64,000 nucleotides of DNA from Platynereis dumerilii (lineage: Eukaryota > Annelida > Polychaeta > Phyllodocida > Nereididae). How positions within the stretch are numbered: position 1 is the stretch's first letter; each line of letters opens with the position of its first letter. The position numbers and the translations under genes are program-made. Location of the stretch: the NCBI GenBank assembly GCA_026936325.1, contig JAPTHN010000001.1:1178001-1242000 (forward strand), given 5' to 3'. Positions 47,700 to 59,950 of the stretch are shown in pieces. Under the pieces are notes generated by a model. It was not told where the DNA came from and searched no databases. It saw nothing but the letters and a program-made list of their open reading frames with translations.

Positions 47700-48560
47700 C
47701 TTTTCACTTACAAAAAAAAGCAAATTGATGATAAAACTTCATGGAATCTCCCACAATTTGAAATCATCAACCTAGAAAATCCCCGGTTTGATATTTTGCT
47801 TTCCCTCAACGAACGCAAAAAAGCTCGTCATATGAAAATATCCAAACATTGGACAGCAATACAAAGTTCTAGAGATTTCTGGTTTGCTTATTTTGATTTA
47901 GCAACTGAAAAACCACTGTTTTATATGCTACTATACTGATCATTGTTACAGTATGTACATACGATTAAGGTTTTTTCCTTTTTGGCAGTCTTCTTGGTTT
48001 TATTTTCAATATTTCAAAAGCTGGTGACCTCTTATGTACATAGTCATATTTGAATTTGCAACCTGACGCACTAGGTAGATGGTTCCCCATACTGTTCATC
48101 ATGAGCATATTAGACTTTTTCTTTGCTTCGGGTATCTATTCAGCCATTGTGGTTTTGTCATTCACATTTACCAAGCCTGGGAATTTTAATGCACATATAT
48201 GAATCCAACTACCTGCAAAAACCCTGGTTGACATTTTTTATGTCTCTGAACTGTTCAATGTTAGCATATGAGGCTGTTTGATTAGTCATGATCAAGAGAA
48301 CGCCATTTCTTGTGGCAGTCATCTTGAATTTTTCAATATGTTTACGGATCAGAGTTTCAGTCCACCTTGGAAAGAAATTCTAGACCCCACATGACAACAA
48401 TCAGCAGACAGAACAGTATATCAGAAACTTCCATGTCATCCCTGTAGCAGACAGTCTAATAGACATTAATTTTATTTTCCTATTCTAACGCATATACATA
48501 TAGTATACATATGAATAATAATGGAAACAGCTTTATTCATGTTCAGCTGACAATTATTGT
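47700..48560. other. mostly unassigned sequence
   Basis: A 129-codon frame at 47550-47939 begins inside module D and shows no domain. A fragment of MITE family C (GAGGCTGTTTGATTAGTCAT) lies at 48265-48310. Confidence 0.4.
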
Positions 48561-48565
48561 CATTA

Positions 48566-48927
48566 CAGCCAAACACTTTGATATAGAATTAGAGAGGACT
48601 GTGGCACTGTGAAACTGGCACTTCGTGACTCATGATAGAAGATGAAGTGTCGTCTTCTCTACTTTCAACATGGGAAACATGGAGGCTGTTTGATTAGTCA
48701 TGATCAAGAGAACGCCATTTGACTTCTCATAACAGAATTTAGAGTGAAAATCAGATGCATAATCCTTTCGTTTGGCTGTCACCAACAAATGGGATAAGTC
48801 TCCTTCAATCAAATTAACATTGAAAGTATTTGGTTTGATCATGACAAATCATCAGCATGATGACACGTGAAGTGCCATTTTCACAGTGCCACAGGCCACT
48901 CTAATTCTATATCAAAGTGTTTCGCTG
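48566..48927. mobile_element. TA-flanked MITE, family C, copy 3 (best preserved)
   Basis: The inverted ends are about 60 bp (AAACACTTTGATATAGAATT on both sides, then CTGTGGCACTGTGAAA) with TA at 48564-48565 and 48928-48929. It lies just beyond the likely 3' end of the GPCR transcript. Confidence 0.9.
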
Positions 48928-49069
48928 TAATCCAATAGTAAAATATATAGTGATTTTAAGTCAAGGAGGTTGAGCTAATTTTCAGTGAGAAGATTCATCA
49001 CCAAAAAAGCACTCCTGCTAATGAACAGTAGAGAAAATAAATTAACCAAAATTGTAATGTTCTGAAGTT

Positions 49070-50651
49070 TGTTTATTGTACAAAATATAGAGGCACATTA
49101 TTCAGCATATAACAATATCGCTGTGTACAACATTGTCACAACAGTCCTGATACATTGGCAATTGGCACTGTACATTTACAATGTTGACGTATATCTTATA
49201 TAACATGGTCATAAAATACCCCTCACTCTTCTCCTCTTAGTGTTAGGGCCAACTGATGGAAAACATTTCAATGTTCAAAGGATACACCTGGCAGCAAATC
49301 TATTGAACCCTTTTGTCATTGACTCCAACAGTAAACAGGTTTTCCAAAAACGATAGTGGGACAACAGAATGTATAAAATCATAAACAGTATGATGGCGTC
49401 ACATACTAGACAATGTGCATACACTAAATCTGCTGTGAAGCATAACTAAATCTGGTTGGCAGGCCCAATTTCACGTCATAAACATTTTTATTCAAGCCCC
49501 TGCTCCAATGCTATTCTCATGGCAGCAAGGGGGTCGAATAATTTCTGATTTTTTTTTACCCCTAAGCAGCCTGCCAGATTAAGGTCACCTTCGCAGCAGT
49601 TTGACATAATGTTCTCTAACATGTGATGTAATCCTTTTTTTCATGATTTGATACATGCTCATGTTAATACACTCATTTTTGCAAGACAAGTCAACGATTG
49701 AATTCAAAGGGGAATACACAAATGATGGAATAATTTTTCTGCCAACTCTAATTGTACCTATGATGATACAGTAAATGTCTCATGAGGTGAATATACTGCT
49801 GTTCATTCTCCACAGTAGTTTATGATATCTATATTATGCAAGTGGGTAGGCCTCATCAAACTAATTAATAAGAGAACTCAGATGCACCTGACCCCCATAG
49901 TCTCAACTAATTATCTCGAAGTAATATTAGCTGCAACAATCCCTCTTGCTTGATATCATAGTCCCAAGTGGTTGAGTGACCAAAACTGTAAACTTGATGA
50001 CACAGACAACTTCGTATCTCTGATGACCATATGGTCCAATTCTGACAGCCTATATACAGAATTTAATATCACATCAGTGTACCGGTATAACTGAAAGTTG
50101 AATTTTAAAACAAAATTGGCATACAGTCAGTACTACTCAGCCCCTTAAAATAAAATCTAAATTCGTCATTACCGCAACAGAACCTCTACACCGATGAAAT
50201 CATGCATTTAAGCAATTCTGAAAAACGGTAACTCAGTCACACAAACAAAAATATTATGAATGGCCAATGCAGTTGTTTTCAAGAGCCTCCTCAAAAAGGA
50301 TTTGTCACTTATTCTGATGCCTTTCACAGTGACCAAAGTACCAATTCCCAAATGCCTGTCCTAGTCTTGTTTGGATCCGTTGAATCTCAGTTAAGTAAAG
50401 TACTTTCCAAGTATGACAATTCTAATTGTGTGACAGTATGCTTCACCGCAGATGCGAAAGTTGATTAAACGTTGTGTATAATGAGTGATCTGACGAGAAC
50501 GTACGGTGCAAATAGTCAGTTATCCAAATATAATTTCAAGCATTACGTGAATGATTACGTCCATAAAAAGCCAGAATCTCAAGTGTATAAAGCACAAACC
50601 CAGTACAAAACACACGATGGTTGTTTACAAATGCAAAAATAATATATAACA
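49070..50651 (-). other. candidate 3'UTR of the GPCR gene
   Basis: A stretch of about 1.6 kb directly 3' of the receptor stop codon. It is free of the mosaic modules and MITEs, and ends at AATAAA on the minus strand (49077-49072). An alternative AATAAA-type signal lies near 49490. Assignment as UTR is inference from position and lack of repeats. Confidence 0.4.
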
Positions 50652-52005
50652 TTAATCACTATTAATCAGTGTATTTTCATCACTTTGAAGGCAAAGTGTC
50701 GCAGAGGCTTCAGCATCACAAAATGGCTGCTCGGCTGAGCTACTTTTCTTCTGGCGTCTCGCTATCGAGGGAACTCTCTCCTCAAGTGGTAGGTTAGTCC
50801 GTAATGTTCGAATGGCTTGCCTTGACAGGAACAAGTCCTCGAAAGAATCAAACCGCCAATTCACCAGGGATTTCATGCGTCGTTTACAGGAGGCAGCAAG
50901 TCGCTTAAGACCCTTTCGAAATGTCTTGCCCGATAAATTGTACAAGAAAAAGTTAATTGAAAAATTAATGTAATAGATCAGCTGGAACAGGATATGTAGA
51001 GCTTCTGTGTCTGGGGAGGGAAGGTAGTGAGGATCAAGGAGCATCTGCACCATTATATGGACACGAACGGCGTAGGCAGGCAGGTTGAGTAAGAGAAAAA
51101 CAGTTGACACCACAAGGAGCATTTTTGTCACCTTCATCTGACCTTCCATAGCTGCCAAGCGTTGGTGAATATTATGGGACCACCTTCTCCGTGTGCGGCC
51201 CATACCGATTCAACTTTGGGGCACGAGATGCAGACAAAATGGCCATGCGCCTTCGGTAGAAAAGGACGATTGTGTAAAATATGCGAATATTACATGTCAC
51301 TATGATGATTACAGGCACAATGAATGTGATTACAGCATCCACGTAGCTCAGGTTAGAAACGAGGTTCATGTGGCGCTCATTTGGCATGCATCGAGGCTGT
51401 CCATGGTAGTCACCAGTCGAAAATGTAAAAGGAGTAAAGAGGTAGAGAATGAGCGATAAAATGGCACAACCTATCACAACAATTTTCGCTCGGCTTGTCG
51501 TGCACATTTGCTGGCGTCTCAATGGGTAGCAAACAGCTATGTAGCGTTCTATACTGAAGGCAACGACATACCATACTGATAAAAAACTTGTAACATAAGT
51601 CAGGTAAGCAAGTGTTTGACACCATCCTTCTCTATTGTAAAGGTCAACTCCAGTGTACGAGAACCATGATAGAAGAAGGCACAGTAGAAATACATTGTCA
51701 GACCATGCCAAGGCAGCTAGGTACACATTTGAGGAATATCGTCTCAAGTAACTTCCCATGAAAACAGCGAATGAGGTAAAGTTGCCAACAAGACCAACGG
51801 CCACGATAACCGGAATGACGTAAATGTTGAGGAGATGAATGACGTATTTGAACATCGGAGTGACTTCCTCGACCTCCGCATTTTCCAGCCATGATGTGTA
51901 ATTGAGCAATTGTTGGTAAAGCTCTTCAGTCAGTTCCAGGTCAACCCCATGCTCCAGCTGCGACAGGAGCCAGGCAGTGTTGTTCAGGTCTACGTCAAAC
52001 TGCAT
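50652..52005 (-). CDS. class A (rhodopsin-like) peptide-type GPCR with one frame break
   Basis: A plasma-membrane receptor that would couple an extracellular, probably peptide, ligand to G proteins. The first frame (52005-51172, 277 codons) has two N-glycosylation sequons (N8, N35), TM1 with GN at 74-75, TM2 with D103, the TM3 cysteine C129, ERY at 153-155, C206 in the second extracellular loop, and TM5 with P231. The second frame (up to 51203, 183 codons to the stop at 50652) has TM6 with NLPAYAVR, TM7 with NFSINFFLY in place of NPxxY, an SGKTFRKGLKRL helix 8, and a possible palmitoylated Cys. The two frames overlap between 51210 and 51174, in the third loop, so one base is gained or two lost there. 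This is either a sequencing indel or a young pseudogene. With the frame restored, length would be about 449 residues, normal for the class. INFFLY-type TM7 ends are typical of invertebrate receptors often labelled TRH- or FMRFamide-receptor-like; the ligand cannot be named. It is intronless in its coding part. Confidence 0.9.
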
Positions 52006-52030
52006 CTTGTAATATGACAGTCAGTGCGGA

Positions 52031-52034
52031 CCTG
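52031..52034 (-). promoter_or_regulatory. splice acceptor in the GPCR 5'UTR
   Basis: On the minus strand ATATTACAG|GTCCGC stands 26 bases before the ATG, so an upstream noncoding exon is likely. The AG occupies 52033-52032. Confidence 0.45.
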
Positions 52035-52039
52035 TAATA

Positions 52040-52850
52040 TAAAGGGAAACATTATTAGTTACTGAGAAAATACAAGACAACTCATAATGATGCTGACAGC
52101 TGTAGTTGTTATTTTGTGAGGAAATGAAAAGACTATTTGTAGCATATATGAAAAAAATGCAAATTCTGGACATATTTAATAACATTGTGAAACATATAAC
52201 AAGACCTGGAAACTTGTTAAAAATATGTGTTCCGTCTGACATTTGTCAAGGCACAAAATCATATATATGTACTCGGCAAATGAGTCAAACAGTATGCCTC
52301 CCCATCGTGCTGGCATAACACCTCCAGCACAACGTTGTAAAATATTCGTAATTACAGATTATATAACTTATGTACAAATTGTAAGTGCATTATGTTGTGT
52401 AAATAAACTTATCCAGTCCAATCCAATGAATTGCTTAAGGAACCTAGATTCCAGCTGGGCCGGAGTTCCCCTTGTCTCTGGCAGAGCTAAGAGCTTGCCG
52501 AACCACCATCCTGCATTTGGCAGCTTTCAGAAACATATGACAGGAATGACTGACAGAAGCAATCAAGGTACTTCAGACACACACACTAGCTTCATCACCC
52601 CTTTCTGTTGACACATAATTGCTAAAGCAATTGTTGCGACAAGATTGATGTCTCATGAACATGCACCATGAATTGACATTTGACACTTAAATAGAAGCTT
52701 AAGCTTAAGTCAGCAGTATTTATTCAATAGTCTCAGGCTTTACCAAGCTTCGCCTTCAAGGACAAATTTTTCGTTAAATGCAACTAACGTGCAAACCATT
52801 TAAAAGCCTCCTCCAATTGGCACAACAACTTCAGTCACCAGTAGCTATAG
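52040..52850. other. single-copy stretch upstream of the GPCR coding exon
   Basis: Probably 5' intron and flanking DNA. A 122-codon plus-strand frame (52243-52611) has no domain and no splice support. No promoter could be placed. Confidence 0.4.
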
Positions 52851-52854
52851 ATAT

Positions 52855-55260
52855 CGAGGTGAGTCGAAGTATCAAGTGGTGGAATAGGCAATCTGTTCCA
52901 TTGAAATAGTTAAATGGTTAGTAGACATGTACCCTGCAATTTAAGAGCTTTTAGTGGCTGCACTCGAATGGCAAAAGTCTCTAAGTATCAACAAAATTGC
53001 CAGAAAAGAGTCCACTAAGTAGTCCGCAGCTACAGGCAGAATTCATTTGAATCAAAGTATCAAGCAGCTATTTGGAAGGACTTTACCAGCAAGTTCTCTT
53101 TTCACAAGATTCATATTAAATCCTGCGTAAAAGCTATACATTGTGTCCTGATTCACAAATTATGTTGATTTGGCGGCATAAATGCTTAGGAAACTGTTCC
53201 ATGTGAAAGTAACAGAATTTAATGCAGAAGGTGAAGGTCACATTTGAGTCAGGAAGACAGGCACTGACCTTTCCAGGGTAGGCTAAACAGTGTGCCTGAA
53301 TAAAGGCCGACTGCGCTTCTAAGAGACCTGCATATAAATTTCTTAGACATCAGGCTATGTAGGTACAAAACTGCATGTTTTATTCTGCTTGTGCGAGCTG
53401 TTCAAACTTGAAAAGTTCTAAAGCCAAAAATCATGCCAAAAGCACCCTATTGAAAATCTACTTTATTCAGAAATATCATATACTAATAATTTACTTGAAA
53501 AAATTAAGCTCATTTTAAATAGAAAATAATAATGCACTGTAGTATTTGAATTTTGAGCCAGCTTTAATGATTGAGTGAGATCACAGGCACACTCCTGTAT
53601 TCAGTGAAATCTCAAACAGAATAATGCCAATCCAGGAGAATGCCAGTGGTGAGATGATCGCGCAATTCCTTTGAGCTGACATAGCCATGTTGTTTAAAGT
53701 TATGAAACGGACGGGTTATCATAACTTAAAACAACAAGCTTTTTTAGCTCAAGCAAATTGTGCAACCATCTCATTCAATTTTTTAAGCTGACTGAAAATG
53801 TCCAATTCGACAGTGTGTAGCTGATAGAGTCTTGATAAAAGGATAATTACTGGCAATTTTGGGCTCACAACCAAGGTTCGGTCAATGAAGTCATAAATAT
53901 TTTATCAGCACTTGAAAAGGTGACATGGCGCGAAAAGTGACCCACAGATAGATTTCTGTGGTCACGTCACTCATATGGATCTGTTATTTGAAAGGCTACA
54001 CTTTAGATCAAGAAATTAGTCACATAAGATTATCTTAATTGGTTAGTAATCAATCGCGCCAATATTAGGCTTGGCTTAGCTCAGTTTTTCTCATTTAATT
54101 TCCACAATATAGCCAGAAGGTAAACCCTGTACATCAAAAATTAAACCCAGAACCGAGATGTTAAATATTCAGATCAAAAAGAGGCCTTTATTCAGAAAAA
54201 ATGTACTCTTAATTTCATGTGAATTTACAACTTAGATAATATATGTCAATGTCAACATTTTTGTATGAGGGGATTAATGCCAATGACCACTTTTTCACAA
54301 ATGTGAAGTAATTCATCCACTGCTTCAATAGAAATTCATACAGGCCTAATCCAGTTTTCAATTTTTCACAGATCACTAAATGTGGGTTGCTTTGTCCCTG
54401 TTCAATAGACATCAGCTCAAATTATGTTCATTAAGCAATAGCCATAACATAATTGACTGGTGAATAGTGAATTTAGTGATCTATCTTAATCTATCCGCCA
54501 ATGAGAAGGAATGTTAGTAATGCCTGTCATACAGTTGTGAGTATCTCAAACAAAGGCAAGTGGCAGAACATGACCTTGTTATTTCCTGCTAACATTTTCT
54601 TGGATAATAAATTGTGCAATTGCCGTCCATACATTAGTCTACATGATTGGAAGTTTCCTGGACTGGAAGTCTCCTCCCTGGAAAATTGCATGAGTCATGC
54701 ATAATTCATAAATCAGAGGCATCTTTTATTGTCTGGGAAATCATGAATGGACAAGACAACAAAACTATCTGAATGATTTTGAGGAGCTTAAGCGTCTTTT
54801 GAACTAATCCCTCACAAAGCTGCTAAACCAAGACTACAGCAATATCATCATTACATAATGCGGAATTGAAATCCTCATCGACTGCCTTAGTCTCTATGTC
54901 ATATATGCTTGGCTGATAAGTTGCAGCTCTATGCAGAATATACTCTAAGCGATTTGGAAAATAGTGAAGTGAGCCGTTGAAGCCCAAACATCAAATATAT
55001 AGTATGTACATCTCAGCCTGCCTCATTGCTTGACACTATTTATTCTGAACAGTCTTTCCAATTTCTGATCCTTTCACACATTGTGTACAGAACAAACACT
55101 CCACAGCCAGAAACATCTTCCTTCGTAGCCCATGACAACACAATCAACCGTAACATATCTCGGAAATTTCGATGACTGTCTCTTCAACCTTTTCACTATA
55201 TATGTGCGAAGCCTTCACAATCTTTTCAGGCGGAAAATATTGCAAATTGATGAAACATTT
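52855..55260. repeat. repeat-mosaic block 8 (F, G, H, D)
   Basis: F 52859-53060, a segment like 25120-25230 at 53220-53340, G 53860-53920, H 54010-54050, an ATAAATCAGAGGCATCTTTT segment at 54708, and D 54975-55240. B boxes and module A are absent from this copy. Confidence 0.7.
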
Positions 55261-55369
55261 TCAGTGCTCATATGCAGAATGTCACACAGTGAAACCAAAA
55301 CCAGTTGACTACAAATCAGCAGTGTGCTAAGGAAATATTTAGGATGACAGCACGGCACATCTCCGAGTA

Positions 55370-55510
55370 CACTCTAAAAAATTTCAGACAAAATTGGTTT
55401 TTTAGATTCAAAACGGTTTTGAAAAACCAAATTTTGCATTGAAATTTGGTTTATTCAAAAAAAGCATTTTGAATCTAAAAAACCAATTTTGTCCTGACAT
55501 TTTTAGAGTG
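55370..55510. mobile_element. palindromic MITE, family P, copy 2
   Basis: 141 bp, self-complementary with ends CACTCTAAAAAATTTCAGAC / GTCCTGACATTTTTAGAGTG between TA dinucleotides. It has a longer centre than the copy at 35938-36023. Confidence 0.9.
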
Positions 55511-55589
55511 TATACAGAGTGGCTGGCTGTCCAGTCTTTATCAGATCATAGATTGCTTTGAGGTGAGTCGCAGTATCAATTATTGGGAT

Positions 55590-58124
55590 CAGAGTCCGCG
55601 AAAAGTGCCGGTTTGCCGGACAAAACCGGCAAAAATAGCGTGTGACCGGCAAAAATAAAGTGGTTACCTGCCCAAATGTCCGATGGCTTTGCTTGGGGGT
55701 CAATGAGCTGACAGAGCAATCAATGAAATGACTGCAGGCCTTCGAAATCTCTAGTGCAATTGACAAAGATCAATGATTTAAATTGGAGTCAGAGGTGTCA
55801 AATGGATTGCAATTTAGCATATATCAAGAGCCACTACCTCAGCAAATTGCAATTAGCATGTTTCAGCATTAGCATGTACACAAGATTTGTGGGCCCACAA
55901 GGTAGCAACAGCTAGCAATGAAGAGAAGAGGATCTGTCGGGTTTTCTATAACTCCAGTGGATTTCAGACAAAATTTAATAATGCTTCAATTCTGCTTGGG
56001 ATAAATTCTAATCAAATCTAATTCGATTAGTGATACTAGATTTGAGGCCCTGCAAGTTACTGATGTTAGCAGGGCAATTGTGGGGTCGTCTGTAAATCCA
56101 GAAAAATTATAAACAGACAAATATTGCTTTGGGATCAATTCTAATGAAATAAGGCCTAGTTCAAAAATAATGAAGCCAAAGTGTGACATGACCATCAAAG
56201 TTTTAAAAAGTTTATATGTATCAAATGACCGCATAATATTGTAACAAATATGTCCAAGTTCTAGAAACTCTATTTACCATTTTGCTGTGGTTTGTGGAAA
56301 TAACTGATAAAAGTCGAATATTACCAAATTTTATTTATTTTTATTTCCGTGGCAGTGAAAGAAAAGTAGACCAAATGGTAACTTCTCTTCAAATTAAATC
56401 AAATTTATTTGTTTGATGCCAAAACTCATATACTGTTAAGTGTCTATGGCTGTTTTCATCCAAATTCACCAAATATTTTGTGAGGAAAACAGTATTTTTC
56501 AAAATTTTGTTGCAATATTAAAGAAAAAACGTACATATTTCCTCCCCAGATGTACATATTTTCATCTAAAATGATTTCACCTATCCTGTGTTATGCGTCT
56601 GTATATGGGCTTCGAATTGGTACCAAATAAGTGCCACCAAATTGAATACGAACAGAGCAAACCATGATAGAAGCGTGTTTTTTAGCCTATTTTTCAAGAC
56701 AAAATGCCAAATTTTGGGTAATGGCATGACACAAAAGAAAAAAAAGTGTTCTGGTTTTGACCCAAATCGATCTTATATGCATTATCAGTAATAACTGGAT
56801 GAAGCATAAGAGTAATTACAATATTAAAGTGAAATTTGTATTGGTTATTGCATTTTTCAACAAATTGGCCCCAAATTTTGAGGAAAGCTTCACAAAGAGC
56901 AAAATTTTGATAATTAAACATTGAAACATACTCCAACTACTAAAATATTGTGTTGAATATCAGTACAAGTAATACTAGAATGATTGCTTTACTCCTTACA
57001 AGAAAAACCATGAAAATATGATCAATATTTTCCATAGCGTTACGCTTGCGACAAAGTCCCATTTAAGATATCTTTGTATTTTACCACCAGAAACCAGCTG
57101 CGGACCTGGATTACTTGATTGTTTCTAAAAACTACACAGATTTTGCAATATTGCAAGCCAAACCAGATTTAAAACGGAGCTTTTATTGCTCTGTGGCACA
57201 GTATTCTGGGCGTTACGCTTGCGACGGATTCACCTATCCTGCCATTCATTGAAATTTTTTGGTGAAATAAATTTTCCACAACCATAAGAAGCTCCAAAAT
57301 TGGTAAGCAGATATAAGACTAGGTCTTAGAGGCCAAAAGATTCAACTGACACATGTCAAAGGGACACTAGAGCATCCCAGATCAGTAATTGTCAAATTTG
57401 ACTTAATTTTGGGAAGTTAACCTTTGAGTTCAAATAGCTCAATAATGTCAACACAGGCAAATAAAAGTACTTGATTTGATGACTGATGAAGCCTGAGGAT
57501 GTAGAGATTCCAAAAAGTGTTGGGAAATTGTCTTAGGATACGTACAAATTTGTAAAACTGAAAGAATTCAAGTGGTCAAAAATGTTATGTCACGTTTTTT
57601 TGTGTGAAAAAATGCTTGTTTTTCAATGTAAGTGGGCTGTATCTCAATAACTACGAGGCAGAATGTCGTGAAATTTTCAGGATATTTGCACAAGAATGTA
57701 CTTAAAGCAATGGTGTACCATTAAGTTGTCACATACAGCCATTCTCACATTTTTGAGACCCCTAAAGAAAATGTGCTGCGTGGCTTCATTATTTTTGAAC
57801 TAGGCCATAATATAATGTAGGCCTTATCATTATGAAATACACCCTACCTGGTCAAACAATGCAGCAAAATTATGTTCAGTACTAGCTTTTTTGAAATGTT
57901 ATGTAGTTTTCCAGTTTAGATCAAGCTCACCAATGGGTCAACTTGCATGGTCAATAAGCTCTATTTAGGTATATCATATTTATGAATGCATACTAACTCC
58001 AGATCACTGGTTGAAGTTTCTAAAATTGGAATTTTGGGCAGATAAGATTTCATTCGGGCAGGTAAAATTCAAATTCTACCTGCCCGAATGTCCTGTGCAT
58101 CAAAATCACTTTTCGCGGACTCTG
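55590..58124. mobile_element. 2.5-kb hAT element with perfect target duplication and a known empty site
   Basis: The ends CAGAGTCCGCGAAAAGTG / CACTTTTCGCGGACTCTG are exact inverts, flanked by ATTGGGAT on both sides (55582-55589 and 58125-58132). The flanks join into module F: the uninterrupted paralogue at 52859-52925 reads straight through. Subterminal GGCAAAAATA and CTGCCC(A/G)AATGTCC boxes lie near both ends. Internal inverts (GGCCTAGTTCAAAAATAATG near 56150, reversed near 57790) suggest a foldback build. A GCGTTACGCTTGCGAC box occurs at about 57040 and 57212. No transposase frame, so it is non-autonomous. Confidence 0.9.
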
Positions 58125-58132
58125 ATTGGGAT

Positions 58133-59950
58133 AGACAACCTGTTCCATTTAAGTAGCAAATTTATCAGAAGATATGTCCTGCAATTTTTAAGAGCTTTTA
58201 GAAGCAGCAGCCTGTGAGTAAAAGTCTCTCACTATGAACAAAATTGCTGGAAAAGAGTCTGCTAACTTGTCCGCAGCAACAAGCAGCATTCACACTTGAA
58301 TTACAGGTGATTTAATTAGCACGTGATTCTCATTCACACTTGATAGTGAGAAATCAATGCTAAACAGGGACTTACTGCGTTTGATATATGAGATGTGTGA
58401 CATTCTATTGCTTCTAAACCAATCAGATTAACCAATAAAGCTATGTATTTTGTGGCCAAGAATCTAAGAATCGTGTTCTAATTAAATCACCTGTAAAGCA
58501 TCTACTAGATCAAGAAGCAAAATTTGATGAAGACACTTTGGTGCAGGCAAGTTCTCTTTTCACAACATTCAGAATAAGTCCTCCCTGAAAGTCACTGAAT
58601 GTTTGCCGATTTCCAAAAAGTTTACTGAGGAAATCATGATGGCATTGCAAAAGCACACTAGTCCTGATGATTAAAGCTATGCCAAGAAAGTCACAAAGAA
58701 AAGACAGGCAAATACAATGACGGCATCAGGGAACCATTTTCTGTTTCTTATGGAAGTGAAACTATAAACCTAGCTTATTACCAAGTGCTACTTGCTCAGA
58801 AGATATTTTCATACTGTTATAAACCAGCAACAAAATAATATCTCTGAATGTAGGTCAGTTGGCAAACCAGTCATTACTGGAGAAGGTAAAGATTACGCAA
58901 ATAGGTCTTCCAGTGCTGCATCTTTTATTCAACAGAGTCACATTGTGTTTGACAAACTTGACAAGTCACTTTTGGTTTGTGGTCTAGAGGTACTGACATA
59001 GATACAATTAGCTTCACAATAGGGAGCACTCTACAATTAGGGGCTGATTTTCTCTGAAGTCAAGCCAAATCCAGTCTCTAAAAGTAAAATTATTTTTCGG
59101 TACAAAACGGTCACAAAAAGCTCTTGCACTTTGCAACAGTAATCAGCAGAGTAAAAGCCATGTTCAGCACAAAACGGTCACAAAAAGCTCTTGCACTTTG
59201 CAACAGTAATCAGCAGAGTAAAAGCAGCTTTGACTTTTTGTTTTGTGGACAACTAAGGTGGTACAGTTTCTTCTTCTTGGTTTTAAAATAGAACTGACAA
59301 ACAAACTGGAGAAAACAAGTGAAAATGATTCCCAAAATAGTGCATCAGGACAGTTTTACGAGTAGTGTCCATTTAAATTTGTAAAGAATGCGGGATAAAC
59401 ACTCAGAGTGGATGGAGGAATTAATGTAATTTAGGAATGATGATCATAATCATTTGTCATAGGTTGAAATGTGAGTAAAGTTACATCTATTTTGTAAAGC
59501 TGCACCTTCACTAAAATTTTGTTGACAAAGGCATTGTTAATAGTATTAAGGATGAGAAGAAAAATAACTTTTTTTCTCATGTACATGGCAATTTTATACA
59601 TCACAAATGCAAATATTTGCTCAAATTCACCATCAACTGACAAACACCATTTGTATGCAGAGCAGCTGCCAAACCACTGAAGAAGCACACCATTATCTCA
59701 TTTCCCCCGACAGTCCCTGAAGCCAACGAACTGGACGTTTTCTCAACGCTAAGAGTTTTGTGAGAAGGCTCCTCACATAGCTAATTTGACTGGCGTTGTA
59801 TTGTCTCTCGAGGAGTCATTGTTTATGGACGTCTCAACTGGTTCCTTTCAGTGTATGGACAACAGCTCATGATGTGGATTCAATTAGCTTCACACGAAAG
59901 AACACCATACAACAATCTGGAATGTGGACTTCTTCTAAAGTGAGGACCAA
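58133..59950. repeat. repeat-mosaic block 9 (F, B, A, B')
   Basis: F resumes at 58133, with B at 58976, A at 59647-59725 and B' at 59852. A 67-bp segment (TCACAAAAAGCTCTTGCAC...) is duplicated in tandem at about 59103-59230. Confidence 0.75.
58304..58493. mobile_element. TA-flanked MITE, family K, copy 3
   Basis: Inverted ends CAGGTGATTTAATTAG / CTAATTAAATCACCTG-like (the right copy has TTCTAATTAAATCACCTG) between TA dinucleotides. It is inserted in module F. Confidence 0.85.

Noticed and set aside
47550-47939. 129-codon plus-strand frame
   Set aside because: It starts inside repeat module D, whose other four copies are not open, and the rest shows no domain or splice context.
52243-52611. 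122-codon plus-strand frame upstream of the GPCR
   Set aside because: No domain, low-complexity composition and no conserved splice signals; probably chance.
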